Below are positions 12,269 through 21,700 of a stretch of DNA of 64,000 bases, piece by piece. The notes under the pieces are model-generated. The model made no database searches. It was given only the letters and a program-made list of their open reading frames with translations, and was not told the origin of the DNA. Every line of letters begins with the position of its first letter. The first letter of the stretch is position 1. Made by a program: the position numbers and the translations under genes. The stretch is from Pseudofrankia sp. DC12 (GTDB taxonomy: Bacteria > Actinomycetota > Actinomycetes > Frankiales > Frankiaceae), in assembly GCF_000966285.1 (NCBI RefSeq), contig NZ_KQ031391.1, forward strand, positions 4,480,540 through 4,544,539. The letters are read 5' to 3'.

Positions 12269-14302
12269 GTGGCGGCGGGGCTGTCGGGGAACGAGCACGG
12301 CGAGACCCAGGACGAGGCCGACGGCGGTGCGGCGGCGACCCGGCGGTGGGTCGCGCTCGGTGTCGTCGGCGCGAGCCTGGTCTTCGTGGCGCTCGCCGCG
12401 CTGACCGCGCTAGCGATGCCGCCGTTCACCAGCGGGGACGAGGCCCAGCACACGTCCTACGCCCTGGACGTCGCCAGCGGGACCCTCCCCGTCATCGGCA
12501 CCCCCGTTCATGCCGTGCTGCCCGGCATGCCCGGCATCCCGGCCGACTGCCGGGTGACGCCCGAACAGGCCAGGGCCGGGATCGAGATCGCCCGGCTAGA
12601 CCTGAACCGCCGGTCCCAGGCCAGCAGACGCGCCGGCCCGCCCGCACCGCCCGGTGCGGCCAAGGCCCGCGGCCGGACCGCGAAGCCCGTCTCGGCGCTG
12701 GTCCCCGCTGCCGCGGGCCCCGCCACGGGTGCGGGCTCTCAGGGCGCCCCAACGACGGCGGCCGCGGCCAGCGCGGCCTCCCACCCGACCTCACTGGCCG
12801 TGCAGATGTCCGTCGACGGCGGTATGCCCGCGTGCGCCCGGGGTGCGCGCGGCATCCGTGGCAACACCCAGGTGACCTACACCGCCAACCACCCGCCGCT
12901 GTTCTACGCGATCGAGGCGCTGCCCCTGAAGATCGGCCTGGTGACCGGCCATCCGCTCGCCGGGTTCCGCGCGGCGCGGCTCGTCAACATCGGGTTCGGC
13001 ATCCTCGCGTTGGGAGCTGTCGCCTGGCTGGTTCGCGAGCTGCTGCCGAGCCGTCCCGACCTGGCCGTCGGCGCCGCGGCCATCACCGGCGTCGTCGGCA
13101 TGTTCGTGAACACGGCCGGCCAGGTCTACAACGATGCGCTGGCCGTGCTGACCATCACCCTGGCCCTGGCGGCGGTCGTGGTGGTGCTGCGCCGCGGGCC
13201 GTCGACGGCAAGGCTCGCCGTCCTCGGTGCCGCCGTGCTGGCGGCCGCGGCTACCCGGGCGAGCGGGCTGCTGGCCGCCGGCCTGATCGTGCCGACCGCC
13301 GGGGTCGCCGTCGCGCTGCACGCCGGCCTGTCCCGGGCCGCGCCGCTGGACGGCGGAACCCAGTCCTGGCGAACGTCGTCAGGACGTCCTCTGCGGCTGC
13401 CGGTCTGGCGGCAGGTCGGACGCGGGGCCGCGACGACGGTGGCCGGCGCCGCGGTCCTTGCCGTCGGCATCGGCTGGTTCTACCGACGCAACCTGTCGCT
13501 CTACGGCGACATCACCGGTTCCGGCCTGATCGCCCAGATGTTCCCGACCAGCTCCACGCCGATGACGATCCCGCAGATCCTGCGGTCGCACGCGTTCTGG
13601 TGGGCGATCTATCGGGGCAGCTTCGGACGGATCGCGCTGATCGGCCAAGGGCCGGTCCTGCGGCCCGTACCGGAGCTGCTGCTCTGGGTGTTCGCCGCCG
13701 GTCTCCTGCTGGCCGGCGCGCGCCGGCTGGCGCACTGGTCATTGCCGGGCCTGGGCAGCGGCTGGCGGACCCGGACGCTGGCCGCGGTCGCCTGGATCCT
13801 GATCGCGCTGCACCTCCTGATGGTGACGGCCACCCTCGTCGGCTACGTCGCCGCCGGTGGCATGTGGTTCGCCCGTTACCTGCTCCCGGCGATCCCGATC
13901 GTCGCGCTCCTGCTCGCCACCGCCCTGGCCGCGCTGCCGTTCGCCCGCCACGGCCTGCCGACGGTGCTGGTCGTCGCGGGGCTCGGTGTCACCTCGGCAC
14001 TGATGTTCACCCGCGAGCTCGCGTTCAAGTACCCGAGCCTGGCGCACCACCGGCCGGCGCGCCGGCTGGTGGCCGCCCTCGTGATGTCGGGAGTCCACGC
14101 GCCGGCCGCCGTCCTGTGGCTGCTCGCCCTCTGCGCGGCGCTCGGGCTCGGCTGCCTCGCCTGCTCGCTGTGGACCCTCGCGGGCAGCGCCGTCCCACGC
14201 TGGCCGCTGCCTCGCCGGGCCGGCGGCCGGCCGGTCGTCCGGTGGCTGCCGCGCCGTTGGTCCCGTCCTCGTCAGCCGCTGGCCCCGTCCGCCGCCTCGT
14301 GA
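12269..14302 (+). CDS. DUF2142-like polytopic membrane protein (predicted glycosyltransferase)
   Basis: A 677-residue membrane protein with about 11 TM helices. Conserved pieces are the outer-loop acidic motif SGDEAQHTSYAL (about residues 55-66), NHPPLFYAI (about 208) and VYNDALAVL (about 288), matching the layout of DUF2142/ArnT-like predicted lipid-linked sugar transferases. About 90 Ala/Pro-rich residues are inserted in the first outer loop. Start is a GTG at 12269, with a weak GGGA upstream. A second member lies at 37512-39590. It converges with the SDR gene, with only 12 bp between the stops. It may add a sugar to an envelope glycan outside the membrane; this is inference. Confidence 0.72.
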   Translation: MAAGLSGNEHGETQDEADGGAAATRRWVALGVVGASLVFVALAALTALAMPPFTSGDEAQHTSYALDVASGTLPVIGTPVHAVLPGMPGIPADCRVTPEQARAGIEIARLDLNRRSQASRRAGPPAPPGAAKARGRTAKPVSALVPAAAGPATGAGSQGAPTTAAAASAASHPTSLAVQMSVDGGMPACARGARGIRGNTQVTYTANHPPLFYAIEALPLKIGLVTGHPLAGFRAARLVNIGFGILALGAVAWLVRELLPSRPDLAVGAAAITGVVGMFVNTAGQVYNDALAVLTITLALAAVVVVLRRGPSTARLAVLGAAVLAAAATRASGLLAAGLIVPTAGVAVALHAGLSRAAPLDGGTQSWRTSSGRPLRLPVWRQVGRGAATTVAGAAVLAVGIGWFYRRNLSLYGDITGSGLIAQMFPTSSTPMTIPQILRSHAFWWAIYRGSFGRIALIGQGPVLRPVPELLLWVFAAGLLLAGARRLAHWSLPGLGSGWRTRTLAAVAWILIALHLLMVTATLVGYVAAGGMWFARYLLPAIPIVALLLATALAALPFARHGLPTVLVVAGLGVTSALMFTRELAFKYPSLAHHRPARRLVAALVMSGVHAPAAVLWLLALCAALGLGCLACSLWTLAGSAVPRWPLPRRAGGRPVVRWLPRRWSRPRQPLAPSAAS

Positions 14303-14314
14303 TCGTCCGACCGC

Positions 14315-15097
14315 CTAACGGACGTAGGCCGCACCGCCGTCCACCGGCAGGATGGCGCCGGTGACGTAGCCGGCGGCGGGGCTCGCGAGGAAGACGGCGG
14401 CGGCGCCGATGTCGGTCTCCTGGTCACCGAGCCGGCGCAGCGGGATACCGGCGATGACGTCGGCCATCGCGTCGGGCTCCTCCTCGGCGAAGCGCCGCAG
14501 CGCGGGCGAGCTCGCGAGCGGGAAGATCGTGTTGACCCGGATGTCGTCGGGGCCCCACTCGTTCGCGGCGGCGCGGGAAAGCGCGTTCAGCGCCGCCTTC
14601 GTCGCGGCGTAGACACCGCGGCTGTGCGTCGACGGGTTCACCGAGGCGCTGGACGAGACGTTGATGATGGTGCCCCCGCCGCGCAGGTGGGGATGACACA
14701 GCCGCATCAACCGCAAGGCGGCGAGCGGGCCGGACTCCCAGCCCGCCGCGACGGCCTCCTCGCTGATCTCCAGGAGCGGGCCCGACGGCACGGCCATCGC
14801 CGAGTTGACCAGGATGTCGACCGTTCCGAACGCCTCGACGGTCTCGGACACGAGGCGGCCCAGGTCGTCGGGAACCATCACATCGCAGCGGACCGCGATC
14901 GCGCTGCCGCCCCGGGCCTCGATCTCGGCCCGGGTGACGTCGATCGTCGCCTCGGTGCGCCCGCAGATCGCGACCCGTGCGCCCGCACCGGCGAGGGCCA
15001 GCGCGATTCCCTGCCCTACTCCCTGCCCGGCCCCGGTCACGATCGCGGCCTTGCCGGATAACACCTGCGCCTGCCCGCCCGCGGCCCGCGTCGCCAT
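14315..15097 (-). CDS. SDR-family oxidoreductase
   Basis: A 260-residue short-chain dehydrogenase. The cofactor loop TGAGQGVGQG is at 21-30, the NNAG position reads NSAM (98-101), the catalytic serine is in INVSSS (145-150), and YAATK gives Tyr163 and Lys167. The C-terminus LPVDGGAAYVR is typical of classical SDRs. The NSAM variant is unusual but Asn98 is retained. It is divergent from the MFS gene at 15534, with a palindrome between them, so the two may be co-regulated. The substrate is unknown; FabG-like or xenobiotic alcohol oxidation are possible. Confidence 0.85.
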   Translation of the reverse strand: MATRAAGGQAQVLSGKAAIVTGAGQGVGQGIALALAGAGARVAICGRTEATIDVTRAEIEARGGSAIAVRCDVMVPDDLGRLVSETVEAFGTVDILVNSAMAVPSGPLLEISEEAVAAGWESGPLAALRLMRLCHPHLRGGGTIINVSSSASVNPSTHSRGVYAATKAALNALSRAAANEWGPDDIRVNTIFPLASSPALRRFAEEEPDAMADVIAGIPLRRLGDQETDIGAAAVFLASPAAGYVTGAILPVDGGAAYVR

Positions 15098-15533
15098 GCC
15101 GTGGTCACCTCCGCCGCTCGCCTGGCCCTCCCGGCGATCGCGGGGACGGCGAAACCGAAGCGTGCGGCGTCATGGCCCGGCCGGGCAAGAGCTGGTCGTC
15201 AGTCGCCGGGCGCTGTTTGGGAGTGTTTGCCCAGGTTGCCTGCTTGGCGGGGATAGCGCCGGCCGCCTCGGATTGTTAGCTTGGTTAAGCAAGCATGTGC
15301 CACCGGCCGGTCGGGCCCGCCGGTGGCTGCGCGCGCGGGACCAGCCCGGGTGCCGCGGACCGACGTCCGCCGGCGCCCGGCTGTCTGGCCGGCAGGTGCC
15401 GGCCGCGGCGGGGAGAACCCCGCGCGGCCGTGGGCGGCCGGGACTCGCGGGCGGCGTCGAGTCTCGGACGGGACGGCTGGTCCCTGCGCACCGTGACGCC
15501 ATGACACTGGCCCGGAGGGGAGCCGCACCCACG
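15098..15533. other. Divergent intergenic region between SDR and MFS genes
   Basis: About 436 bp. The only clear signal is the palindrome at 15279-15294. Open frames on both strands cross it without recognisable protein content, although the MFS frame itself is open from 14805. Confidence 0.5.
15279..15294. promoter_or_regulatory. Candidate operator palindrome
   Basis: GCTTGGTTAAGCAAGC is a 16-bp palindrome with one mismatched pair, centred on TTAA, in the divergent SDR/MFS region. The lower G+C and the TTGnTTAAnCAA core resemble MarR-type operators. No regulator gene is adjacent, so the assignment is tentative. Confidence 0.5.
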
Positions 15534-17360
15534 ATGACCGCGAGGCCCGCCTCACCGGACAGGCCGGTTCCCACCACGTCCGACGGCCCGGACGACGCCC
15601 GGAGCCGGCGCTATGCCATGATCACGCTGTCGAACACGACGGTCGGCGTTCTGATGGCGACCATCGACTCCTCCATCGTGATCATCTCGCTACCGGCGAT
15701 CTTCCGCGGCATCGGGCTGGACCCGCTGCAGCCGGGCAACATCAGCTACCTGCTGTGGATGCTGATGGGCTACATGGTGGTGGTCGCCGTCCTGGTCGTC
15801 TCGCTCGGCCGGCTCGGCGACATGTACGGCCGGGTGCGGATCTACAACGCTGGCTTCGCCGTCTTCACCGTCGCCTCGGCGGCCCTGGCGCTCACCCCGT
15901 GGACGGGCGCGAAGGCGGCCCTCTGGCTGATCATCATGCGAGTCGTCCAGGGGGTCGGCGGCGCGATGCTGACCGCCAACGCGACCGCGATCATCACCGA
16001 CGCGTTTCCGGCGAACCGGCGCGGCATGGCGCTCGGCATCAACCAGGTCGCCGCCATGGCCGGCTCGTTCATCGGCCTGGTGCTCGGCGGCGTGCTGTCC
16101 GAGTGGAACTGGCGGGCGATCTTCTGGGTGAACGTGCCTATCGGCATCGCCGGCACCATCTGGGCCTACCTCAGCCTGCGGGACAACGGCCGGCGATCCG
16201 CCGCGAAGATCGACTGGCTGGGCAACCTGACCTTCGCCGTCGGCCTGACCGCGCTGCTGGCCGCCGTCACCTACGGCATCCAGCCCTATGGCGGGCACCT
16301 GATGGGCTGGACCAACCCCAAGGTGCTCACCGCGCTGATCGGTGGCGTCGTCGTGCTCGGCATCTTCGCGGTGATCGAGCACAGGGCTGAGCAGCCGATG
16401 TTCCAGCTCCGGCTGTTCCGCATCCGCTCGTTCGCCGCCGGCAACATCGCGCTGCTGCTGTCGGCGATCGCCCGCGGCGGGCTGCAGTTCATGCTGATCA
16501 TCTGGCTGCAGGGGATCTGGCTGCCGCTGCACGGCTACGACTACGAGCAGACCCCGCTGTGGGCCGGCATCTACATGCTGCCGCTGACGATCGGCTTCCT
16601 CGCCGCCGGCCCGGTGTCGGGTGCCCTGTCGGACCGGTTCGGCGCGAAGGTGTTCTCCACCGGCGGCCTGGTCGCGTCGGCGGCCGGCTTCCTGGGCCTG
16701 CTGCTGATCCCGACCGACTTCCACTATCTGCAGTTCGCGCTGCTGCTCCTGCTCATTGGCATCGGCTCCGGGCTGTTCGCCGCGCCGAACAGCACCGCGA
16801 TCATGAACTCGGTGCCGGCGGGGATGCGCGGCTCGGCCTCCGGGATGCGCTCGACGTTCATGAGCTCGGGCAACGTGCTGTCCATCGGCGTCTTCTTCTC
16901 GCTGATGATCGCTGGGCTCGCGGAGGTGCTGCCGCGGACGCTCACCGACGGCCTCGCGTCGCACGGTGTGCCCACGGACGTCGCTGCCCGGGTCGGCTCG
17001 CTTCCTCCGGTGGGGAGCCTGTTCGCGGCGTTCCTCGGCTACAACCCGGTCGAGCACCTGGTCGGCTCGGACACCCTTGCGAAGATCCCGTCGACCGACG
17101 CGCACACCCTGACCGGCCGGGAGTTCTTCCCGTCACTCATCGCCTCGCCGTTCCACCACGGCCTGCTGGTCGTCTTCACGATGGCGATCGTCATCACCCT
17201 GATCGCGGCCGCGGCGTCGCTGCTGCGCGGCGGCCGCTACGTCCACGCCGACGAGGCGCCGACGCAGGGCACCGCCGCGGGCTCGCTGCCGGCCCCGCCC
17301 TCGGTCGCCGCGACGCTGACCGCGTCGGGCGCCGACGGGGTGGCCGTCCCGGCGGACTGA
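15534..17360 (+). CDS. MFS exporter, DHA2 type (14 TM)
   Basis: A 608-residue membrane transporter. Motifs include LMATIDSSIVIISLPAI in helix 1, GRLGDMYGRVRIYN in loop 2-3 and a motif C-like segment (AGSFIGLVLGGVLSEWNWR), then GALSDRFGAK in the second half. It has a long loop and an extra segment between the last helices (about residues 465-545). The ATG at 15534 follows GGAGGGG at a long spacing of 13; an ATG at 15501 is possible. It is more distant from the two exporters at 2.6-6.9 kb than they are from each other. The substrate is not predictable. It converges on the glycan locus with a 6-bp gap. Confidence 0.87.
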   Translation: MTARPASPDRPVPTTSDGPDDARSRRYAMITLSNTTVGVLMATIDSSIVIISLPAIFRGIGLDPLQPGNISYLLWMLMGYMVVVAVLVVSLGRLGDMYGRVRIYNAGFAVFTVASAALALTPWTGAKAALWLIIMRVVQGVGGAMLTANATAIITDAFPANRRGMALGINQVAAMAGSFIGLVLGGVLSEWNWRAIFWVNVPIGIAGTIWAYLSLRDNGRRSAAKIDWLGNLTFAVGLTALLAAVTYGIQPYGGHLMGWTNPKVLTALIGGVVVLGIFAVIEHRAEQPMFQLRLFRIRSFAAGNIALLLSAIARGGLQFMLIIWLQGIWLPLHGYDYEQTPLWAGIYMLPLTIGFLAAGPVSGALSDRFGAKVFSTGGLVASAAGFLGLLLIPTDFHYLQFALLLLLIGIGSGLFAAPNSTAIMNSVPAGMRGSASGMRSTFMSSGNVLSIGVFFSLMIAGLAEVLPRTLTDGLASHGVPTDVAARVGSLPPVGSLFAAFLGYNPVEHLVGSDTLAKIPSTDAHTLTGREFFPSLIASPFHHGLLVVFTMAIVITLIAAAASLLRGGRYVHADEAPTQGTAAGSLPAPPSVAATLTASGADGVAVPAD

Positions 17361-17366
17361 GCCCGG

Positions 17367-18749
17367 TCAGGACTGCGCGGCGCGGCGGTACACCTCGGCG
17401 TGCAGGCGGGCGGTGCGCCGCCAGGTGAACGTGCGGGCGTGGGCACGGCCGGCCTCGCGCGGGCCGGCCAAGCCGCCCGGGCCGTTCGGGCCGGCCGCGA
17501 GGCCGCCGTAGCCGTGGTCGATGACGTCCAGCAGCGCGTCGGCGAGGCGGTCGACGTCGGCTGGCGGCACCAGCCGCACGGCCTGGCCGACGACCGGAGC
17601 AGTCACCTCACGCACCGCTGGGATGTCGGCGGCCACGACCGGGGTGCCGGCGGCCAGGGCCTCCAGCGGCGGCAGGCCGAACCCTTCGTACCGGGACGGG
17701 AAGCAGAGCGCGGCCGCGCCCGCCACGACGGCGCGCAGGTCCGCCGGGTCCAGGTAGCCGGCGGTGATCACAGCCCCTTTGGGCAGACCGGCGGTGTCCA
17801 GCGCCGGGCCCCAGCCAGCGGGGCCGACGAGCAGCAGCGGTGGGATGTCCCGGTAGCTGCCGTGCAGGCCGCGCAGCGCGGACAGCAGCGCTGTCAGGTT
17901 CTTGCGCGGCTCGGCGGTGCCGACGAACAGCAGGTAGCGCTCGGGGATCCCGTGCGCGCGCAGCCAGTCCCGCGACGGCGTCCGAGCGTCGAACCAGGCG
18001 CCGTCCACGCCCAGCGGGGTCACCGTCACGAGATCGGGGTGCAGCCGGTAGGCGGCGATGGCCTCGTCGGCGACCGCCTGACTCGGGGTGATCACGGCGG
18101 CGGCTCGGCGCAGGCCGCGCGGGACCAGCGTGGTGTACCGGGCGGACACCGTGCTGACCGCGTCGGGGGTCAGCAGGTAGGACAGGTCATGGATGGTGAG
18201 CACGCCGCGGGCCCCGCGCAGTGGCGGGAGCACGAAGTTGGTGGCGTGCACGATGTCGGCCCGGCCGGTGAACAGCTCGACCGGCAGCCGTTCGCCGCGG
18301 GCCCAGGAGTCCTGCAGCAGCCGGGCCGGCGCGCGCCGGGCGGCCGGGGCGACCCCGGGCGGCAGCGCCTGGGCGAGCCCGGCGAGGCCGCGCCAGGTGA
18401 ACGCGGTGGCGGCGAGCTCCAGGGGACGGCCCGGCTCGGCGAGCCGGGCCGTCCCGGGGGCCCGGCCGTTGGCCGCCCGCGCCGCGAGCGTCGGGCCCGC
18501 CCCCCCGGCTACCGGCTCGGCGCCGCCGGACGAGTCGGGCCGGGCCGTCGTCGAGCCGCTGGCGGCCGCCTGGCCCGGACCGTGGGCCAGGGCGCCGGTG
18601 CCCGAGGCCAGGCCGAGGTGCTCGTCGCCGACCAGGTCCGCGAGTGCCGCGAGCAGGTTCTCGACATACCGGCCGACCCCGGTCCGCTGGCCCAGCAGCG
18701 GGGTGCCGTCGAGCACGACCCGCAGTGGCGCCTCGGCCGCGCCGCTCAC
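17367..18749 (-). CDS. GT4-family glycosyltransferase
   Basis: A 460-residue GT-B retaining glycosyltransferase acting in the cytoplasm on a surface-glycan precursor. The N-terminal acceptor domain begins VVLDGTPLLGQRTGVGRYVE. The donor domain has FVGTAEPRKNL (about 275) and the nucleotide-sugar motif SRYEGFGLPPLEALA (about 340). About 90 Gly/Ala/Pro-rich residues are inserted between the first two strands (about 45-130), a low-complexity insertion unusual for this family. It is the last gene of the wzm operon, four bases after the preceding stop, so probably translationally coupled. The sugar (mannose or similar) is not determinable. Confidence 0.87.
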   Translation of the reverse strand: MSGAAEAPLRVVLDGTPLLGQRTGVGRYVENLLAALADLVGDEHLGLASGTGALAHGPGQAAASGSTTARPDSSGGAEPVAGGAGPTLAARAANGRAPGTARLAEPGRPLELAATAFTWRGLAGLAQALPPGVAPAARRAPARLLQDSWARGERLPVELFTGRADIVHATNFVLPPLRGARGVLTIHDLSYLLTPDAVSTVSARYTTLVPRGLRRAAAVITPSQAVADEAIAAYRLHPDLVTVTPLGVDGAWFDARTPSRDWLRAHGIPERYLLFVGTAEPRKNLTALLSALRGLHGSYRDIPPLLLVGPAGWGPALDTAGLPKGAVITAGYLDPADLRAVVAGAAALCFPSRYEGFGLPPLEALAAGTPVVAADIPAVREVTAPVVGQAVRLVPPADVDRLADALLDVIDHGYGGLAAGPNGPGGLAGPREAGRAHARTFTWRRTARLHAEVYRRAAQS

Positions 18750-18753
18750 CGGG

Positions 18754-21700
18754 TCAGCCTTCGTACAGGTGGTGACGGCTGGCGATGGTCCGCCAGCGGT
18801 CGGCGAACGCGGCGTCGGAGAACAGCTGCGCCCGTTCCACCGCCTCCTCGGCCAGCCGGGACCGCAGCCCCTCCTCGGCCGCGAGCCGGCGGGTGAACGA
18901 CATCAGCTGCTCCGGCTCGGTCCAGCGGAAGCCGTCGATGCCGTGCCGGACGATCTCCCGCTGGCCGGCCCGGTCGATGACTACCGGGACGCAGCCGCCG
19001 GCCATCGCCTCGACCGTGGTCATCCCGAAGTGCTCGGCCGTCCACGGCTTGCGCCGCTCGTCCTCGCCCCAGCCGGTGGCCGACCAGAACACCGAGGCCG
19101 TCGAAAGCAGCCGCTCGACCTCGGGCCGCGGCGCGTTCGGGTGCACCTCGATCGGCAGCCCGGCGCCGGCCGCGCGGACCTGCTCGACGTAGTTCTTCTG
19201 CGAGTCCTCCATGCCGCCGACGACGTGCAGCGTCCAGCCGGGCAGTGCGCCCGCGTTGTGAAGCTCGGCGAACCACTGCACCATCTCCAGCTGGCGCTTG
19301 GCATGCCCGAGGCCCGGCGCGAAGAAGCGGCCCACCGTGATGATGGACTTCTCGCGCACCGGCGCCGGACGCAGCCGTTCGACCTGGATCGGCGGGTAGA
19401 GGACGTCGGCCTCGTTGCGCCACATCCGGCGAATCCAGGTGCGGGTGAAGTCGGAGTTCGCCATCACGACGTCGTAGCGGTCCAGCCAGGCGAGGTCGTT
19501 CGGGTCACGCAGCAGCCAGGGGAATCGCAGCGCGACCTTCGCGGGCAGGCTCTCCTGGGCGTCCACCAGCCGCGGCCGGCTGATCGCGATGCCCAGCTCA
19601 CGGACGTCCGCCGGGCCGGGGGTGAACGGCTCGCTGACCAGGGTGATCTCGGTACCCACCTCGGACTCCGGCAGCGGGATGTCATGCCCGACGAACTCCG
19701 CGCCGACGTCGATCTTGGCGATCGTGTCGCCGTTCGGGGCGAGGATCCGCAGCGGGGTGCCGGTGGGCGCGCCGGGCCGGCCGAACTCGGCCCGCAGCGC
19801 CCGGCGGCTGCCGGCGGAGATCGAGAGAATCGCCTTGCCGGACGACCAGCGCCACTGCCGGACCCGTCCGCCTTCCGGCGGGTACCAGCCGAGGCCGAAG
19901 TCGACCGCCGGGCGAACGCCGCGCAGCAGCGGCCCGGCCGACCGGACCGCCGCCTTGCGCCACGCCGCCATGTCGTGGTCGAACGGCGTCGGGAAGAAGC
20001 AGAGGTAGGCGGCCTTGCGCGACCGCGTCGGTATCCGGCTCATGTAGGAGCCGTTGATGAACAGGTCGTACTCGCCCGACAGGACCGAGATGTCGTCCTC
20101 GCCGCGGTCCGGGATCCGCACGTAGCGGCAACCAGAGAGGTCCAGGCCAAGGTGCGCGCCCAGCTCGGCGAGGTCGACATCGGAATGGCCCAGGATGTCG
20201 ACGTCAGCGCCGTCGCCGGCCATGACCTGGGCGATCATGCCGTTGTGCCGCTCGCCGCCGCCCATCGAGTGCCAGAACCGGTTGTAGACGGCGGCACGCA
20301 CCTGGCGGCCCGACGGCACCATGGACAGCCCCGGCTGCCCGGTGGGCTCCGGCTCGCGGTAGGCCGCGGGCCGCGCGGCGACATCGGGCCGGGGCCGCGG
20401 GTCCGGCTGGGATGCCGACTCTTCCGGCACGGTCGGCTCGGTCTGGGGGAGTGAGCTGGCCTCGACGAGCGGCTCGTCCAGCGCCGGTGAGGCGGCCTGG
20501 ACAGGCGGCTTGGCCTGGACTGGCGGCGCGGGCTCGACGCGCGGCTCGGGCGCGGCGGCCAGTGGTCGCGCCGGTTCCTCGGGTGCCTGCGGCCCGTCGT
20601 CGGGGAGCTCGGGGGCGGCCGGCTCCGGGGTGACTAGGCTCGGCACGCCGCGGTCGGGGATGGCCGGGTCAGGCAGCGAACCGGCCTGGAAGCCGACATG
20701 ACGCCGGGACCCCGCGAAGCCCGAGTAGGTCATGAAGGCCAGGTCGGACGGGCGGTCTGGATGTACGGGGCCACGTGGGTTGGCCGCCTCCTGGCTCTCG
20801 TCCTCGGGATCGGCCTCGTCGTGGCCGGTCTGATCCGCTGGGGCGGCCTGCGCCTCGGCCGTGGGAGCCTCGGCCACCTGCACGTCGGCTGCGGGCGCTG
20901 CGGTCACGGGCGCGCCGGTCGCCGCGGGCGCCTCGGCCACGGGCTCCTCGGCGGCCGGCGCCGCCGGTTCGACCGGCTCGTCGGCCTCGGGCTGGTTCGT
21001 GACACTGCCGGCCGGCGGCACCGCCGTGGGCTCGGCGGTCTCAACAGGCGGTGCTGCCCCGGCCGGGTCGACGAAGACGCCTTGGCTCATGACGGTCTGG
21101 ACGCCGAAGCCGGTCGAGACGTTGTCGGCTGCGGGTGCCGTCTGGTCCTCGTCCGAGCTGAGCGCATCCGTGTCGGAGGTGGCGGAACGGCCCGCGTCGG
21201 CCCGCGTCGGTTCCGCCTCGGCCGCCGTGCCTGGCTGGAAACCGCGGTCCACGCCGGGGAAGCCGTCCGCGTCGATCACGCGGTCGTCGGCGAACGGGAG
21301 CCCCTCGGGGCCAACCGAGGCCCGGCTGGCCCCGAGGGGGCCAAAGGTGGGGTACGAGGCCGAGGGCAGCGCGTCCGGAGCCGGGAAACGCTCGGCCAGC
21401 AGGTCGACGTCGTCGACCGGGAACGTCGTGCTCGGCTCGGCGGGGAACGGCTCGAACACCAGGTCGTCAAAGGGGTCGACCGGCGCGGCCGGGTCCGTCG
21501 GCATCGCGTTGCGCGAGTGACCGGCCCGGTCCGGCTGGCCCGCGCTGGCCGTGCGGTTCGCGCTGTCGACCGGGTCCGCGCCGCCGATGGGGCCACTCTC
21601 GGCGAGGTCGTTCTCGGTGGAGTCAGCGACGCCCGCGTGCCCGGCGCCGTCCACCGGGATCTCGTTGTCTGCCAGGCCGGCGCGGTTCGCGGGGTTCGCA

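Noticed and set aside
9278-12298. Minus-strand open frame of about 1000 codons
   Set aside because: It lies opposite two well-supported plus-strand genes, is Arg/Gly/Gln-rich with no domain, and is a third-position GC artefact.
14805-15533. N-terminal extension of the MFS exporter to 851 residues
   Set aside because: It overlaps the SDR gene on the other strand and the operator palindrome, and has no protein character.
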